From Effrenium voratum (taxonomy: Eukaryota; Sar; Dinophyceae; Suessiales; Symbiodiniaceae), in NCBI GenBank assembly GCA_963377175.1, contig CAUJNA010003784.1, positions 41,001 to 105,000 of the forward strand: a stretch of DNA of 64,000 nucleotides, read 5' to 3'. Shown one piece after another: positions 34,601 through 42,212 of this stretch. The first letter of the stretch is position 1. Each line of letters starts with the position of its first letter. The notes beneath the pieces are model-generated. The model was not told where the DNA came from. It ran no database searches and saw nothing but the letters and a program-made list of their open reading frames with translations. The position numbers and the translations under genes were made by a program.

Positions 34601-37600
34601 GGCTCGCGCGGCGCCCTTTTCAAAAAAATAAAATACTCCCCAAACAGAATTGGCGCAAATGTGTTTTCTTTTGGTTTCCTTCTAACAACAACTTCCAACA
34701 AAGAGGTGCCCCCCTTCAAAATGGCGCCGTTGTTTGGTTTCCTTTTGGTTTCCTTTTGGTTTCCTTCTTTAATTGCAGCATCCAACAAAGAGGTGCCAAC
34801 GTCGGAAAAAAGACACCAATTCGATCGACGGAAATACATCTCTACTCTTGGTATGGTAGCAAAAAACTTTGTTTTTTGCAGACCCCCAGTAAAAATGAAC
34901 AGAACAAAAAAACTAAAAAACATGCCAAGAACAGCGAAGAATACATTCCTTTTCGCGGGCGTTTTTTGAGAGCTGAGGCCCTCGCTCGCGGCCTCTGGCG
35001 TGGGACAGTGGCGCCGGGAAGCCTCGAATCGTCAAAGCCGGAGAGAGGGGCCGTGGACGTTACTTGGTGGACGTTGGGTTCGGGGAGCAAAAAATCTCAA
35101 ATTTGTAATTATCGAAAACTTTAGCGTAGTCAAGTGGTTGGAAGGGGAGCAACAAAAATAGATTTTAGCAGTTAAGTGGTTGGCTTTCAACCAAACAACA
35201 ACAAGCAAAAATGTACAATGTTTCTCAACAGCCACCATGGTTTGGTGGGTTCTTCTTTGATGCCCGGGGTAGAGCACGCCGAAGGGTGGCCTTGGGCATA
35301 AGCCACCCCAAAGATGGGCGTTGGGCATAAAGCACCGTTGTTTTTTGAAAGCCCATCCGGTTCGTGAAAGGTTTTCCGTGACATTTCGTTGGTGAAAGCT
35401 GGTTGGTGTTCCAACATTTAGCCCAGCTAAACTTTAGCAGGGGATCTGAAAACGGACCGCCCAGTTAAGAGAAGCCCCATAAATGGTGGCCGCCAAAAAA
35501 CGGGGCGCCCTACTTTCTGCTTTTGGAGGGGAAAGGTCAGGTGAGTCATAGTCAAAACCCGATACGACTGTGGGTCAAAAATAGGTAGCCCAAATGGGAA
35601 CCCTAGTAAGTGGAAACATGGATCAAAACCTGCGGTCCCCTGGTGGTTTCATTTTGACACACACACACACACCCGGTCCGGTATTCACATTGTCGAGCAC
35701 CATGTCAAGAATTGACAAGGCGGCCTTCAGGCGCTGATGGTCCCTTGCCCGCCGGTGACCCGGGTTTTGATTGTGACTCAGGTAACCTTTTTTCGGTCCA
35801 CAATTGCGGGCAGTTCTGTCAAGGCCCCCTTAAAGATAGCCATATTTCCCCCCTCTTCACATGAATTACACTGAGAAACCCACTCAATCTTGGCCATAAA
35901 CAAAACTAGGTCCTCCAGTAGAGAGGTTAGAATAAGGGTACCAACTTTCTTCTGTAGTCTATTTTAGCAGGTGAACCCTCCCAACCCAAAACAAAAGCCC
36001 TGCCGAAGCCCTGCCGAAGCCATGCCGAACGCAGGGGACGGAGGGTGGCCAAGGGTGACTCGGTTGCTCTTGACCCCCTGCAAAAAGTGAATCACTTTTT
36101 GGAGGTTTAGTGGAAACCCCAAATGATTTCAACCAAAAAGTGAAAGTCTAAAGATCCAACCCAATAGCAGTCAAGTTCGACGACTCCATGGAAGTGCACA
36201 ATTGTCTGTAGAAAGATGTTAGTTGGTGAGTTCGCTTCGGTTTTTCGGCGATGGGCGGAAGAGGTTCAGGGAGCCAAGGTCGTCCCCCACCGCGATCACG
36301 GTGCCGGCTCCACAGCCGCCGCCTGCGAGGTCCCCCAGCAATGGGTGCCCTTTTAGTCACCCCTTTTTTGGTTGCGAGGGAGGGTTCCCCTACTAAAATA
36401 GACCACAGAAAAAAGATCGGGTACCAACTTATTCTAACCTCTCAAATCTGGAGGACCTAGGATGTCAGCCAGACTTCTCTTGGTGGCTCGCTCCCAGCCA
36501 TCCCTGTAGGTGTTGAAAGGGTTTTGGTTGATTTAGTGGTTGGGCTTCCATTTAAGCCACTAAAAAATTAAACTTTTAGCAGGGAATCTGAGGACAGCCC
36601 AGCTTCGTTTTTCTTGTTTTTGTTGTTCTTTGCGTGTTCTTTTTTGATGGTGCCCTTCCTCCCACTAAGATGACACCTGAGGGAGTGTACCTGGAAGATC
36701 AGTTTCCTCCTGGATGGACCCCCTGTCAGGTGCCATGTTATTGGGAGGGAGAGTACCCCTTTTTGGTTGTATCGGGAAACCCCCCAAAGGACACCGTTTT
36801 GCAATTTTGGAGGTCCAATTCCTAAAGAAAAAAAGACACACCCAAGGCACGCAATACGCTGGGTTCAGCTACCACCAGTAAAACAATGCTAGGGTCAGTA
36901 GAGTCCTTGCCATGCTTTCAATCGGGCAAAGAACCCCCCGAATGACGTACTGTTGGTTGCCAAAAGGCTGGGGGCTTCTCTCAAAACCCGTTTTTAAGGA
37001 AAAGGGAAAGCAAAGGAGATGAGGAGGGTCTTTTTGCCACCTTTTGTGAGAAAATTGGCGACATTTGGCGACCCCCTCAACAAGGAATGCTTCACTACAA
37101 GTGGGTCGATCATTTTTCCACCTGTTGGTGGCACAAAGACCCCCAAGGAGACAAGCAATTTTGGATCCTCCAGTTTGAGAAACTCCTCAAGTAGATAACC
37201 TCCTCAATGAATAGCGTTGCTTCGCTTGATCAGTTGCCCAGATTTCACACTCTGTTTCACATCTACAAATCTTACTGTCACAGAACCCCCCAATCGGGTT
37301 TCATGTGAACAGGCAGCAGGAAGCACAAGCGACCGGATGGCAAATGGGCAAGGCTGAGTCGTTGCGATGCAAGTGATATGGGCTTGTCTTAACATGGGGA
37401 TAGCCCAACATGGTGAGTTTCCCTTTCACTTCCCTTTTAAACCGACCAAAAGGGGTTCCCCCCCAAAAGAGACACACCAATCCAATATCAACAGCTTCCA
37501 AGCAATGCTGATCTGCCAATGGTTGACAGCTACTTTGCCGACGCTCTTAGGCGTGAATGATTGCTCCGTGCATGCCAGAAAGTGGTCTTCGTTGCCTCCA

Positions 37601-38344
37601 AGGACCTACCCTCGCCTGACAAAGCTGGCGGTGTTTTATTGGAGGGTGCCCTATTGCGGTTGGGAAGAGAAGCTAAGAGGAAACCAAAGTCCATTTTCCC
37701 CCTCTTCTGACGCACGCCCTCATCTAAGTGGCAAGTCTGACCTGTCGCAGACCATAGTGCACCCTGATGTTGAACGATCTTTTGTTCGGGAACCTCTCCA
37801 AAAACGTAGCAAAACGCGGCGCCACTGGATTTCTGGGCTCCGGAAAGATTGACAAATGGGAATGGGTATGGGTCAAAATTAACCACCAGGGGACCGCAGG
37901 TTTTGGTCCATGTTTCCGCTTACCAGGGTTCCATTCGGGGTACCTATTTTTGACCCACAGCCACATGAAACTCCCTTTTGATCAGCACCCAAAACCCAAG
38001 CTGACTTTTGGTTCTAAGTTGGTTACAAAGATTTGCACTGGAATAAACCACCTTCAGCAGAACCACCCACTCGAAGGGCAGTACTCGAAGGGCACTTTGA
38101 CAGCTCTAGCTCGAACATGGCAACTCTTCAGAACGAGAACCTACTAAAATGCCCAGCTTTTTGGAGGGGAGTAGATTTACACCGGGCTTAACCACCTGCT
38201 AAAATGGCCAACCTTTTTGGGGCTGAGGGGGAGGGGTGCAGGCTACGGGCTCGGCACCCAGAAGCCAAAGTGTCGACCGGCGCCTTGGGGCGAACTCTGG
38301 CACACCGCGTTCACGTCCGACTGGGCGTAGCACTGCTTCCAGAC
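20382..38344 (-). CDS. EMAP-like (EML) WD40 protein, C-terminal part, 12 exons
   Basis: Exons 38284-38344, 36257-36322, 34974-35022, 33053-33074, 32108-32155, 31655-31704, 29513-29572, 26314-26398, 24707-24765, 23452-23548, 22020-22066, 20382-20565 total 828 nt and end in TGA. The first six spell hallmark EML propeller text: SDVNAVCQSS, TVIAVGDDLGSLNLFRFPAP, PQYGGHASHVGATAF, then YGANSLSTWRLE, matching the family patterns DVN-x-V, ATGDDFG-x-V-x-LFRYP, YGGHSSHV and GGxDxS-x-x-W. EML proteins bind microtubules through a tandem WD40 (TAPE) domain. After the last WRL the ~180-residue tail is low-complexity, Ser/Arg/Pro-rich and probably disordered. The HELP motif and earlier blades are not found, so the gene is either truncated or has unrecognised exons above 38.3 kb. 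Confidence 0.75.
20585..20685 (+). repeat. Family B2 element
   Basis: CCCCCAGCAAAAAGTTGAAC ... CTAAAGATCCAACCCAACAG. Lies just upstream (minus sense) of EML terminal exon 12. Confidence 0.58.
20748..20876 (+). mobile_element. Family C element, diverged
   Basis: CTGTGGATGGTTGCGAAATC ... GCGGTGCAGGATTTTGCCCC; interior CCTGTAAATACCAACAAACA. Confidence 0.65.
21354..21457 (+). repeat. Family B2 element
   Basis: GATCCCCTGCAAAAAGTTTA ... AAAGATCCAACCCAATAGCA; ends share the B2 right terminus. Confidence 0.62.
22020..22066 (-). CDS. EML gene exon 11 (tail)
   Basis: 47 nt: GPFEGDAFSRRSGSA. Acceptor GTGCTCGTCTTCAG|GGC is textbook; donor GCGCAAG|GCCCGC is GC type, leaving AG that with G of exon 12 makes Arg in a continuous Ser/Arg-rich run. 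Confidence 0.72.
23452..23548 (-). CDS. EML gene exon 10 (tail, Pro-rich)
   Basis: 97 nt: VEASSGQEVLQSLGNPPPLP then PKPPAAGYPGFQ. A proline-rich segment with possible SH3-type PPLPPKPP. Acceptor GGATCCGAG|T (alternatives at 23,530 and upstream); donor TTCCAG|GCATCG is GC type. Confidence 0.65.
24360..24441 (+). mobile_element. Family C element, right part
   Basis: AACCATTGTTTGTTGGAATC then GGTGGTGCGAAATGGATTTT and TCCACCGCAG; left terminus lost. Confidence 0.6.
24707..24765 (-). CDS. EML gene exon 9 (tail, basic)
   Basis: 59 nt: RSKWRPTTKFRDNAKPRQR, continuing the basic GFSGRK of exon 8. Acceptor TTTCTCTCAG|CGC. Several GC or GA donors are possible at the end; the GA at 24,706 keeps frame with exon 10. 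Confidence 0.58.
25191..25305 (+). mobile_element. Family B element, apparently nested in family C
   Basis: TTCCTCGGTTGCTTTCTGCT ... AACATCCGAGCAAAATGCACC. Left of it stands the left half of a family C element (25,104-25,190) and right of it a right-hand end of family C (25,308-25,361). Confidence 0.62.
25833..25940 (+). mobile_element. Family A element
   Basis: CCAGTCCTCCAGTAGAGAGG ... GCTGGGGGACCTA, about 108 bp. Confidence 0.72.
26090..26190 (+). repeat. Family K element
   Basis: AAATAGATGGGGTTCCCTGG, ATAAACCAACCATCTAAACC, GCTCTCCATTTTTTAAGCAA. Related to 53,150-53,252 and, weakly, to 8,230-8,312. Confidence 0.6.
26314..26398 (-). CDS. EML gene exon 8 (tail)
   Basis: 85 nt in the best-biased frame: PWAAPAAPHEPEAAATAKAR then RCGFSGRK. 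A second open frame (ALGGSGSAARAGG) is less biased and does not keep the frame of exons 9-12. Acceptor CGCCGAG|G, donor GGCGCAAG|GTTGCC. Confidence 0.65.
26753..27486. repeat. Tandem repeat, ~273-bp unit, 2.7 copies
   Basis: Units begin ATTGTTTAAGGGGACCAGAA at 26,753, 27,027 and 27,300. Differences are almost only in homopolymer lengths (T7, A9, C8-10), implying recent duplication. Ends at CTGAAACTGCAAACTC and passes straight into the next minisatellite. Confidence 0.88.
27520..27895. repeat. Minisatellite, ~36- and ~52-bp variant units
   Basis: Core GAAGTGGTTGCAATACTAAA or GAAGTGGCTGCAATACTAAA, followed by GTAGTATTCCAAAAAGTATG (longer units, left) or GTAGAATTGCAAAAAG (shorter units, right). 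About ten units. Long open frames on both strands are an artefact of the repeat. Confidence 0.85.
28005..28150. repeat. Degenerate CCCTAAAC/CCCTGAAC array
   Basis: AACCCTGAACCAACCCTGAA and AACCAACCCTAAACCAACCC. Resembles telomere-like heptamers but is irregular. Confidence 0.5.
28165..28292. repeat. ACCCC array ending in a ~27-G run
   Basis: CCACCCCACCACCCCACCAC units, then CACA and about 27 consecutive G (28,266-28,292). Followed by 11-15 TA dinucleotides at 28,306 and 28,361. Confidence 0.85.
28797..28922 (+). mobile_element. Family D element
   Basis: GAATATGGGTGTGGCTCAAA ... GGTTTTTTGAGCCACAGCCA; termini changed together to GGCTCAAA / TTTGAGCC, keeping the inverted repeat. Confidence 0.72.
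29513..29572 (-). CDS. EML gene exon 7, end of propeller
   Basis: 60 nt: WRLEATEVSLLTRAKEAHR, GC at nearly all third positions. Acceptor CGCCGTCAG|G, donor CACCGCAG|GTCCCT. Marks the change from propeller to tail. Flanked by C-rich low-complexity DNA on both sides. Confidence 0.75.
30065..30203 (+). mobile_element. Family A element
   Basis: CCTAGGTCCGG ... GCGGGGGGACCTAG, 139 bp, diverged left interior. Confidence 0.7.
30789..30932 (+). mobile_element. Family A element
   Basis: CCTAGGCCTCCAGTAGAGAG ... TGGCGGACCTAG, 144 bp. Second copy within 600 bp of the previous one, same orientation. Confidence 0.75.
31285..31652. repeat. CAAA/CAGA tetranucleotide tract
   Basis: Mixed CAGACAGA, CAAACAAA and CAATCAAT runs. 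EML exon 6 begins 3 bp beyond its right edge. Confidence 0.88.
31655..31704 (-). CDS. EML gene exon 6
   Basis: 50 nt: PKCHRPGFAYGANSLS plus AC. With the next exon it reads YGANSLSTWRLE, equivalent to the family's GGxDxSxxxWRL. Acceptor GCGGTTCAG|CCC; donor GAGCAC|GTGTTA. The donor sits at the edge of the CAAA/CAGA microsatellite. Confidence 0.66.
32108..32155 (-). CDS. EML gene exon 5
   Basis: 48 nt: VGATAFVAALCTRLHA, giving SHVGATAF as in SHV-T-x-V-x-F of the family. Acceptor CGGAGAG|GTT, donor CACGCG|GTAAGC, the best GT donor in the gene. GC3 is weaker than in neighbours, and the plus strand over the same bases has a Cys-rich frame with better bias, so this exon is the least secure of the blade exons. 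Confidence 0.55.
33053..33074 (-). CDS. EML gene exon 4, 22-nt microexon
   Basis: Only 22 nt, G plus seven codons for YGGHASH, the invariant EML blade start. Acceptor CGCCCAAG|G lies behind a long pyrimidine tract; donor TCCCAT|GCCCGG is GC type. A larger plus-strand open frame here (33,039-33,296) is a shadow. Confidence 0.65.
33202..33305 (+). repeat. Family I element
   Basis: ACACCTGAGCATTGCAACTT ... TTTATTTTAAGGAGCCCTGC. Confidence 0.66.
33584..33680 (+). repeat. Family B-related copy
   Basis: CCCGCTAAAAGTGAATAACT, TTTTAGTGGGTTAAATGGAA, then AAAGGCTATGGGGATGGCTG. Shares the left half of family B and a right half seen also at 245-335 and 24,455-24,535. Confidence 0.55.
34088..34217 (+). 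mobile_element. Family A element
   Basis: CCTAGGCCCTCCAGATTTGA ... GCTGGGTGGACCCAG, 130 bp, in the intron between EML exons 3 and 4. Confidence 0.75.
34974..35022 (-). CDS. EML gene exon 3
   Basis: 49 nt: FPAPLSHARGRERGP, completing the LFR-F-P and leading to YGGH. Acceptor GATTCGAG|GC; donor GCCTCA|GCTCTC is GC type, leaving CA which with G of exon 4 makes Gln. Confidence 0.75.
35066..35250 (+). repeat. Family H element with internal duplication
   Basis: TGGACGTTGGGTTCGGGGAG, then a second GGTTGGAAGGGGAGCAACAA, ending CTCAACAGCCACCATGGTTT. Immediately upstream (minus sense) of EML exon 3. Confidence 0.6.
35560..35668 (-). mobile_element. Family D element, reverse
   Basis: GACTGTGGGTCAAAAATAGG ... 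GGTTTCATTTTGACACACAC. Confidence 0.66.
35904..35997 (+). mobile_element. Family A element, right end missing
   Basis: CTAGGTCCTCCAGTAGAGAG with intact left and middle; breaks off after CCTCCCAACCCAAAAC into a GCCCTGCCGAA triplication at 35,997-36,025. Confidence 0.68.
36068..36175 (+). repeat. Family B2 element
   Basis: Reference copy: CTTGACCCCCTGCAAAAAGT, CACTTTTTGGAGGTTTAGTG, then AAAGTCTAAAGATCCAACCC. A hairpin-forming relative of family B with a different right end (GATCCAACCCAATAGCAGTC). Confidence 0.65.
36257..36322 (-). CDS. EML gene exon 2, WD40 blade core
   Basis: 66 nt: GGCGAGTVIAVGDDLGSLNL then F. Diagnostic for EML propellers (IA-x-GDD-x-G-x-x-x-LF). Its acceptor ACCTCGCAG|GC is the terminal inverted repeat of a family A element at 36,325-36,462. 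Donor CTCTTCC|GCCCAT is GC type; C + GC gives the Arg of LFR. Confidence 0.82.
36325..36462 (-). mobile_element. Family A element forming a splice acceptor
   Basis: The only clear copy in minus orientation. Read on the minus strand it runs CCTAGGTCCTCCAG ... GGGGGACCTCGCAG and is followed with no gap by EML exon 2 at 36,322. The terminal AG of the element is the 3' splice site. Confidence 0.78.
37855..37968 (+). mobile_element. Family D inverted-repeat element
   Basis: Reference copy: ATGGGTATGGGTCAAAATTA ... CTATTTTTGACCCACAGCCA. Ends TGGGTCAAAA / TTTTGACCCA inverted; interior GGACCGCAGGTTTTGGTCCA and CCATGTTTCCGCTTACCAGG. Confidence 0.75.
38284..38344 (-). CDS. EML gene exon 1 (first recognised)
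   Basis: 61 nt: VWKQCYAQSDVNAVCQSSPQ. The D-V-N-A-V stretch is the conserved EML strand before ATGDD. Acceptor GGCCCTAG|GTC; donor CCCCAAG|GCGCC is GC type. No earlier blade is seen within 4 kb upstream. Confidence 0.68.
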
Positions 38345-39234
38345 CTAGGGCCGTCTGTTGATGGACGGAGGTGACTTTTCCAGATCACCCCCAACTAAAT
38401 GTATGCGTTCACAAAGACATTGACAGCCAAGGGGCGATGGTTAAACCAAGACATGGAAAAAATATCTAGCCCAAAAAAAAACCCCAAGGCGTACTCAAGT
38501 TTTGCGGGGCATTCGTGTCGCCTGATGATTTTTTGCCCAGGGGTTTATGGCCAGGGTAGCCTTTTTGAACCCCAGGGCGCGTTTAAAATGTTGTTTGGGG
38601 TTTCCTCAGGGGGCGGGGTGATCTTGAGCCTTTGAAAGAACTGGGTTGCCCAAAGGACCCAGAAAAAGTTCACCTTTTGGGGTGACACAACATTGGCGAA
38701 ACTGAAAGGTCATTTCAAGTCGGTTTTGCAAAAATGAGCCAAAGAAAGAAGCCAAGCAGGAATTTGCTAAACCGTTCACCAAAGTAAACCGCTGTTTATC
38801 CTTTGTTTTTCCGGGGGGGGGGGGGGGGGCTCCTCTACGCAACACGCAACAAGCATGGAAGAAACTCCGAAAAACTGGCCGCTCCTGCTCGCTTTAGGTT
38901 GGAACAAGCGTGGCCGCCAGCGCACAAATGACTCAATCGCCTGAAGGGGCCTGAAGACAAATCCGCCGACCCCGCCTTGGAGCGTGCGGCGGTAGCGAGG
39001 TTCCCAAACGCGCGGCTGGTTGTAACACTATGCTCTCAACGCGTATGAGGTTGTGCTGGTTGCGCGTCTGATGTTAGGACACAGTGTTGACCCTTATGAC
39101 GTTGCTGCTTGGCTTTCTTTCGCCATTGCTGACAGCGAAGGCTGGAAGCCCTCAAGAGACAATGCGATGGAACCTTCGGTATCCCAAGCGCCAACCCCCG
39201 ACTGCGCACGCTCCAAAAGCGGCGGGGACCAGGA

Positions 39235-39365
39235 CCGAAGCTGGAGCGTCGCAAATGGCTGTTTCGAAGCCCGAAGCCTGGAAACCCTCACGAAAACCCC
39301 GCTACAACAGCAAAGCGCGCCGGCCGTCTTGTAAGCCTGGAAGCCGCCAAGGCGAGAGCCAATGC
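39235..39365 (+). repeat. Coding-like inverted repeat, left arm
   Basis: On the plus strand reads MAVSKPEAWKPSRKPRYNSK then ARRPS. The same peptide pattern appears on the minus strand at about 40,430-40,545. Preceded and followed by copies of CAATGCGATGGAACCTTCGG / CAATGCAATGGAACCTTCGG (39,159 and 39,363). Confidence 0.6.
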
Positions 39366-40147
39366 AATGGAACCTTCGGTATCCCAGGCGCCACCCCTGA
39401 TCAAGCCGCCAATGCCGGCAGAACGACGTTCCGTACAGCATTCCCTTTGTGTCGACAGCAGGTGGGCTGTTTCTGAGGAAAATAACCTCTTGGCGCGGAC
39501 TCCGTGCCAAAGCCTTTCAAAGTGGACAGTTTTAAAGTAAAGAATGCACATGTTTACTGACTGCTTTCCTTCTTTGTATTTTTGGGAGCTCGCAACTTGC
39601 CAAAGTTCTGCGTCGCCGCCCTTGTTTCGCAACACGGAATCAAGTGGACAGAGATTCTCGCCAGGGCCCGCGTCGTTGTCTGACATTGCCTTTTTCAAGA
39701 AATGACCGTTGCAAACCCATATACATATATATATATATACAAAAGAGATAAACAAAATGGCTCCTTTGATTTCTTCTTGCGGCGCCAAAGCTTCTAGCGA
39801 CTCTTCCTTTGCCTTCCCAAACACATCTTTCTTCACTCTGGGAAAGTTCTTGCTCTTGGCGTGGTTGCCGCAGAAGTCACTGCCTGGCTTCTTCTTCAAT
39901 GTACACCTGCCATCCAAAAACTAAACAACTAGAAATTGAGAAGAGCGCAGGCAAAACAAAGCCAACAAAATGGCCTTACAGCTTCGCAACGCTTTTCTCC
40001 TGCCGCAAGGAAAGAAGCCGCCCCTTTCAAACTTACAGGCGCAGCAACCCTGTCCTTCAACCACCGCAGCCACGCGTCGCTTTCTTTTTTTGCTTTCTGG
40101 CAGGGTTTCTGCTTCTTCAGGCTCGCCTTCCTCTTCCTCCCTGCGAG
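39288..40147 (-). CDS. Unidentified small gene with Cys/His cluster, four exons
   Basis: Exons 40037-40147, 39762-39920, 39562-39689 and 39288-39444 sum to 555 nt and close at TGA. Exon a is Lys-rich (KKESDAWLRWLKDRVAAP) and ends at a consensus GTAAGT donor. Exon b encodes DGRCTLKKKPGSDFCGNHAK, a C-x10-C-x2-H cluster resembling small zinc-binding modules. Exon c contains NLCPLDSVLRNKGGDAELWQ. Exon d runs into a repeated sequence (GAWDTEGSIAL occurs again 0.2 kb downstream), so its coding status is doubtful. Codon bias is weaker than in the neighbouring genes, suggesting lower expression or mobile-element origin. Upstream exons may exist at 40.2-40.7 kb. I do not recognise the family and assign no function. 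Confidence 0.5.
39562..39689 (-). CDS. Unidentified gene, exon c
   Basis: 42 codons plus two bases: AMSDNDAGPGENLCPLDSVL, then RNKGGDAELWQVASS. Acceptor GAAAAAG|GCA, donor AAAGCA|GTCAGT. Separated from exon b by an intron of only 72 nt that is mostly TA repeat, far shorter than other introns in the window. Confidence 0.58.
39762..39920 (-). CDS. Unidentified gene, exon b with Cys/His cluster
   Basis: 53 codons. The first third holds CTLKKKPGSDFCGNH; the rest is charged (KNFPRVKKDVFGKAKEESLE). It is the only frame without stops here. Acceptor after a pyrimidine tract ending GTTTAG|TTT; donor AAAGGA|GCCATT (GC). Confidence 0.62.
40037..40147 (-). CDS. Unidentified gene, exon a
   Basis: 37 codons, basic (GRKRKASLKKQKPCQKAKKE). 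Acceptor TGGTTAG|CTC, donor GCGCCT|GTAAGT. A second frame over the same bases (Glu-rich, LARREEEEGEPEEAE) is also open but has much poorer GC3. Confidence 0.5.
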
Positions 40148-40429
40148 CTAACCACCCCATCTCCCAATAAATAACAGCCTGCGAGCCACGAAGCCCATGG
40201 TTGGGGCGCAAAGCGCAACACACGCGCCTGAACCCAGCTGGCGCGGCTGCCTCACCGGCACCTTCCATGCCCTGGTTGAGAGTGATGCTGACCCAAGCTT
40301 CAAACCCAGCTTGCTTCCTGCGTCCAAGCAGGAGCCAACAATCAAAAACACATTCTTGTCTGACATCGCTTTTCGTGAAGTTGTTGACCGTCACTTTGAT
40401 GAGGCTTGCGGCGAGACTGCGGCTTGCGA

Positions 40430-40545
40430 CGAGACGGCCGGCGTGCCTTGCTGTTGTAAACGGCCTTCCGTAAAGGTTTCCAGTCTTCGGGCTTCGAAAC
40501 TGCCGCAGTGGCACGCCGGGCAAAACAAGGTCGACACAGCAAGCC
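40430..40545 (-). repeat. Coding-like inverted repeat, right arm
   Basis: Minus strand reads AAVSKPEDWKPLRKAVYNSK then ARRPSRRK. Shares about 70 bp of near-identical sequence with the left arm in opposite orientation. Bordered by CCGGGCAAAACAAGGTCGAC (40,517), repeated as CCGGGCAAAACAAAGTCGAA at 40,671. Confidence 0.6.
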
Positions 40546-42092
40546 TCAATGTCCGCAGTCAGAGAAGGCCAGCAGCCTCGCCGAATCGCCCCCCCACCGC
40601 CGATTGCAGCGTTGGAGCGGGTCGACAAGGCACCGCTCCGCCGCCTCCTTCGCCCTCCTCTACAGCCACACCGGGCAAAACAAAGTCGAAAAACCTGGAC
40701 CTCGTCCTCCTGGAAAAAATGGTATTTTCCGCCTTTGATTGGGTAGTTTGGAAATCGTAGCACTTTTTGCCGCAAAAAAAGAAACTCCTAAAACTCCTAA
40801 AAAACACATTATTGCACTGCTCGGCCTTTGACAGATTAAAGGAAGCTTTGCAGGGGTGAACGACTTAATGCAGCCCGCAAAACATGCAACGGCGGTCCAC
40901 GCCCGAGTCGTAGTTTTGATGACCAAGGCATCCCATGGATGGTGTTCACTAGCACGTTTGCAAGTGCCGCGAAGTGTATTTAATTACTTTGTATGGCCAA
41001 CGTGCAGCTGGAAACGACGCAGCTCGCATGTGTTTTTGCCCAAAGGGTAGCTAAACCACCGGAACTCGGTAAAAATGGTAGGGGTCTCCTAAAACACCCA
41101 GAAATTTTCTGGCCGCTGACATCATAAGTATCATCAGGGTCTGGAGTTGGGCCTGGGACAACGCTTCAGCGGGGCATGGTCTGCATCAAGACTTCCTCCA
41201 AAAAAAAGACTTGCAACCCATGAAGCACTGATTTTCCGTCGGTACCTATAAGCAAGTCTCATTTTCGCGCATTTTGGGGCCAAGCGCTGCCGGGAATGCT
41301 GGCGATGCTAGTTCCTTGCCCTACAAAAGGCCGTAAGTACCGTCAAAAAAATGCGTCAAAAAATGTGTGCTGCGCGTTGGGCTGATGTTCTGTTTGTTTT
41401 GCTTCTTCTGTGGCTGGCTCGTGTGCTGTGCAGTCCTTGTGTTTTTGGGCCTTGTGGCGCGCGCGCGCGCGCACCCGGCCACAAAACGCTGCTTGCAGTG
41501 TTTTCTTGCGCTTGCGTTTCCGGGCTGGCTTGCGAGCTGTTCTTTTTCGGCTGGTTGTTCTGGGGCCTCTGGCGCGCGCGACCCCATGTGATTTGACTCG
41601 GTTGGGGCCCTGCTGGGGCTCAGAAAGCTGGCATTCCCAGCATCATCTGGGATATGTTGATGGCTGGAGTGGGCAAATTGCATAATCTAACCAAGCACAT
41701 CATAGCATATCATAGCACAGGATAAATGACGTGGTAACTGCTATGGCTGGAGTGGGCAACATGCATAACCTAACAAGACATACCATAGCATAGGATACGC
41801 TTCACACAAGAAAATGACATGGCATAACTTGACATGACATGGTATAACAAAGCGGCGTAGCCGGCTAGAGGCCGCAGGCCCAAAAGATGTGACATGCATG
41901 TTGCTTTTAGCTTGGGGCAATCCTTGTGGTATTGCACAGCCAACACTTGGCATCACCCGCGTATGTTCAGTAACACAATGGTTTGCTCAAAAACAAGCAT
42001 CGTTCCTCCTTCATACGGTGTGCCTCAAAATGAGGGAACCCAACGAAGTGTAAAACCGCGTGGCTTCCCTTAAAACAAACCCAAGCAGGGTT

Positions 42093-42212
42093 GTGGGAAA
42101 TGACCACTTCTGTGATGCAACAAAAAGGGCTTCCCAAAGACTAACACCCCATATACAGGGGGGATTTCCTTGTATCACAGAAGTGGGAATAAACCCCTTG
42201 ATCCCACAACCC
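42093..42212 (+). mobile_element. Family J element
   Basis: GTTGTGGGAAATGACCACTT ... ACCCCTTGATCCCACAACCC. Confidence 0.72.

Noticed and set aside
39921..40775. 284-codon minus-strand open frame
   Set aside because: Longest non-repetitive frame in the window, but it merges several better-biased short exons and repeat copies read in different frames. Not taken as one protein.
41351..41685. Overlapping plus-strand frames rich in Leu, Cys and Trp
   Set aside because: Several frames open at once over TG/GC-rich sequence; no bias and no motif.
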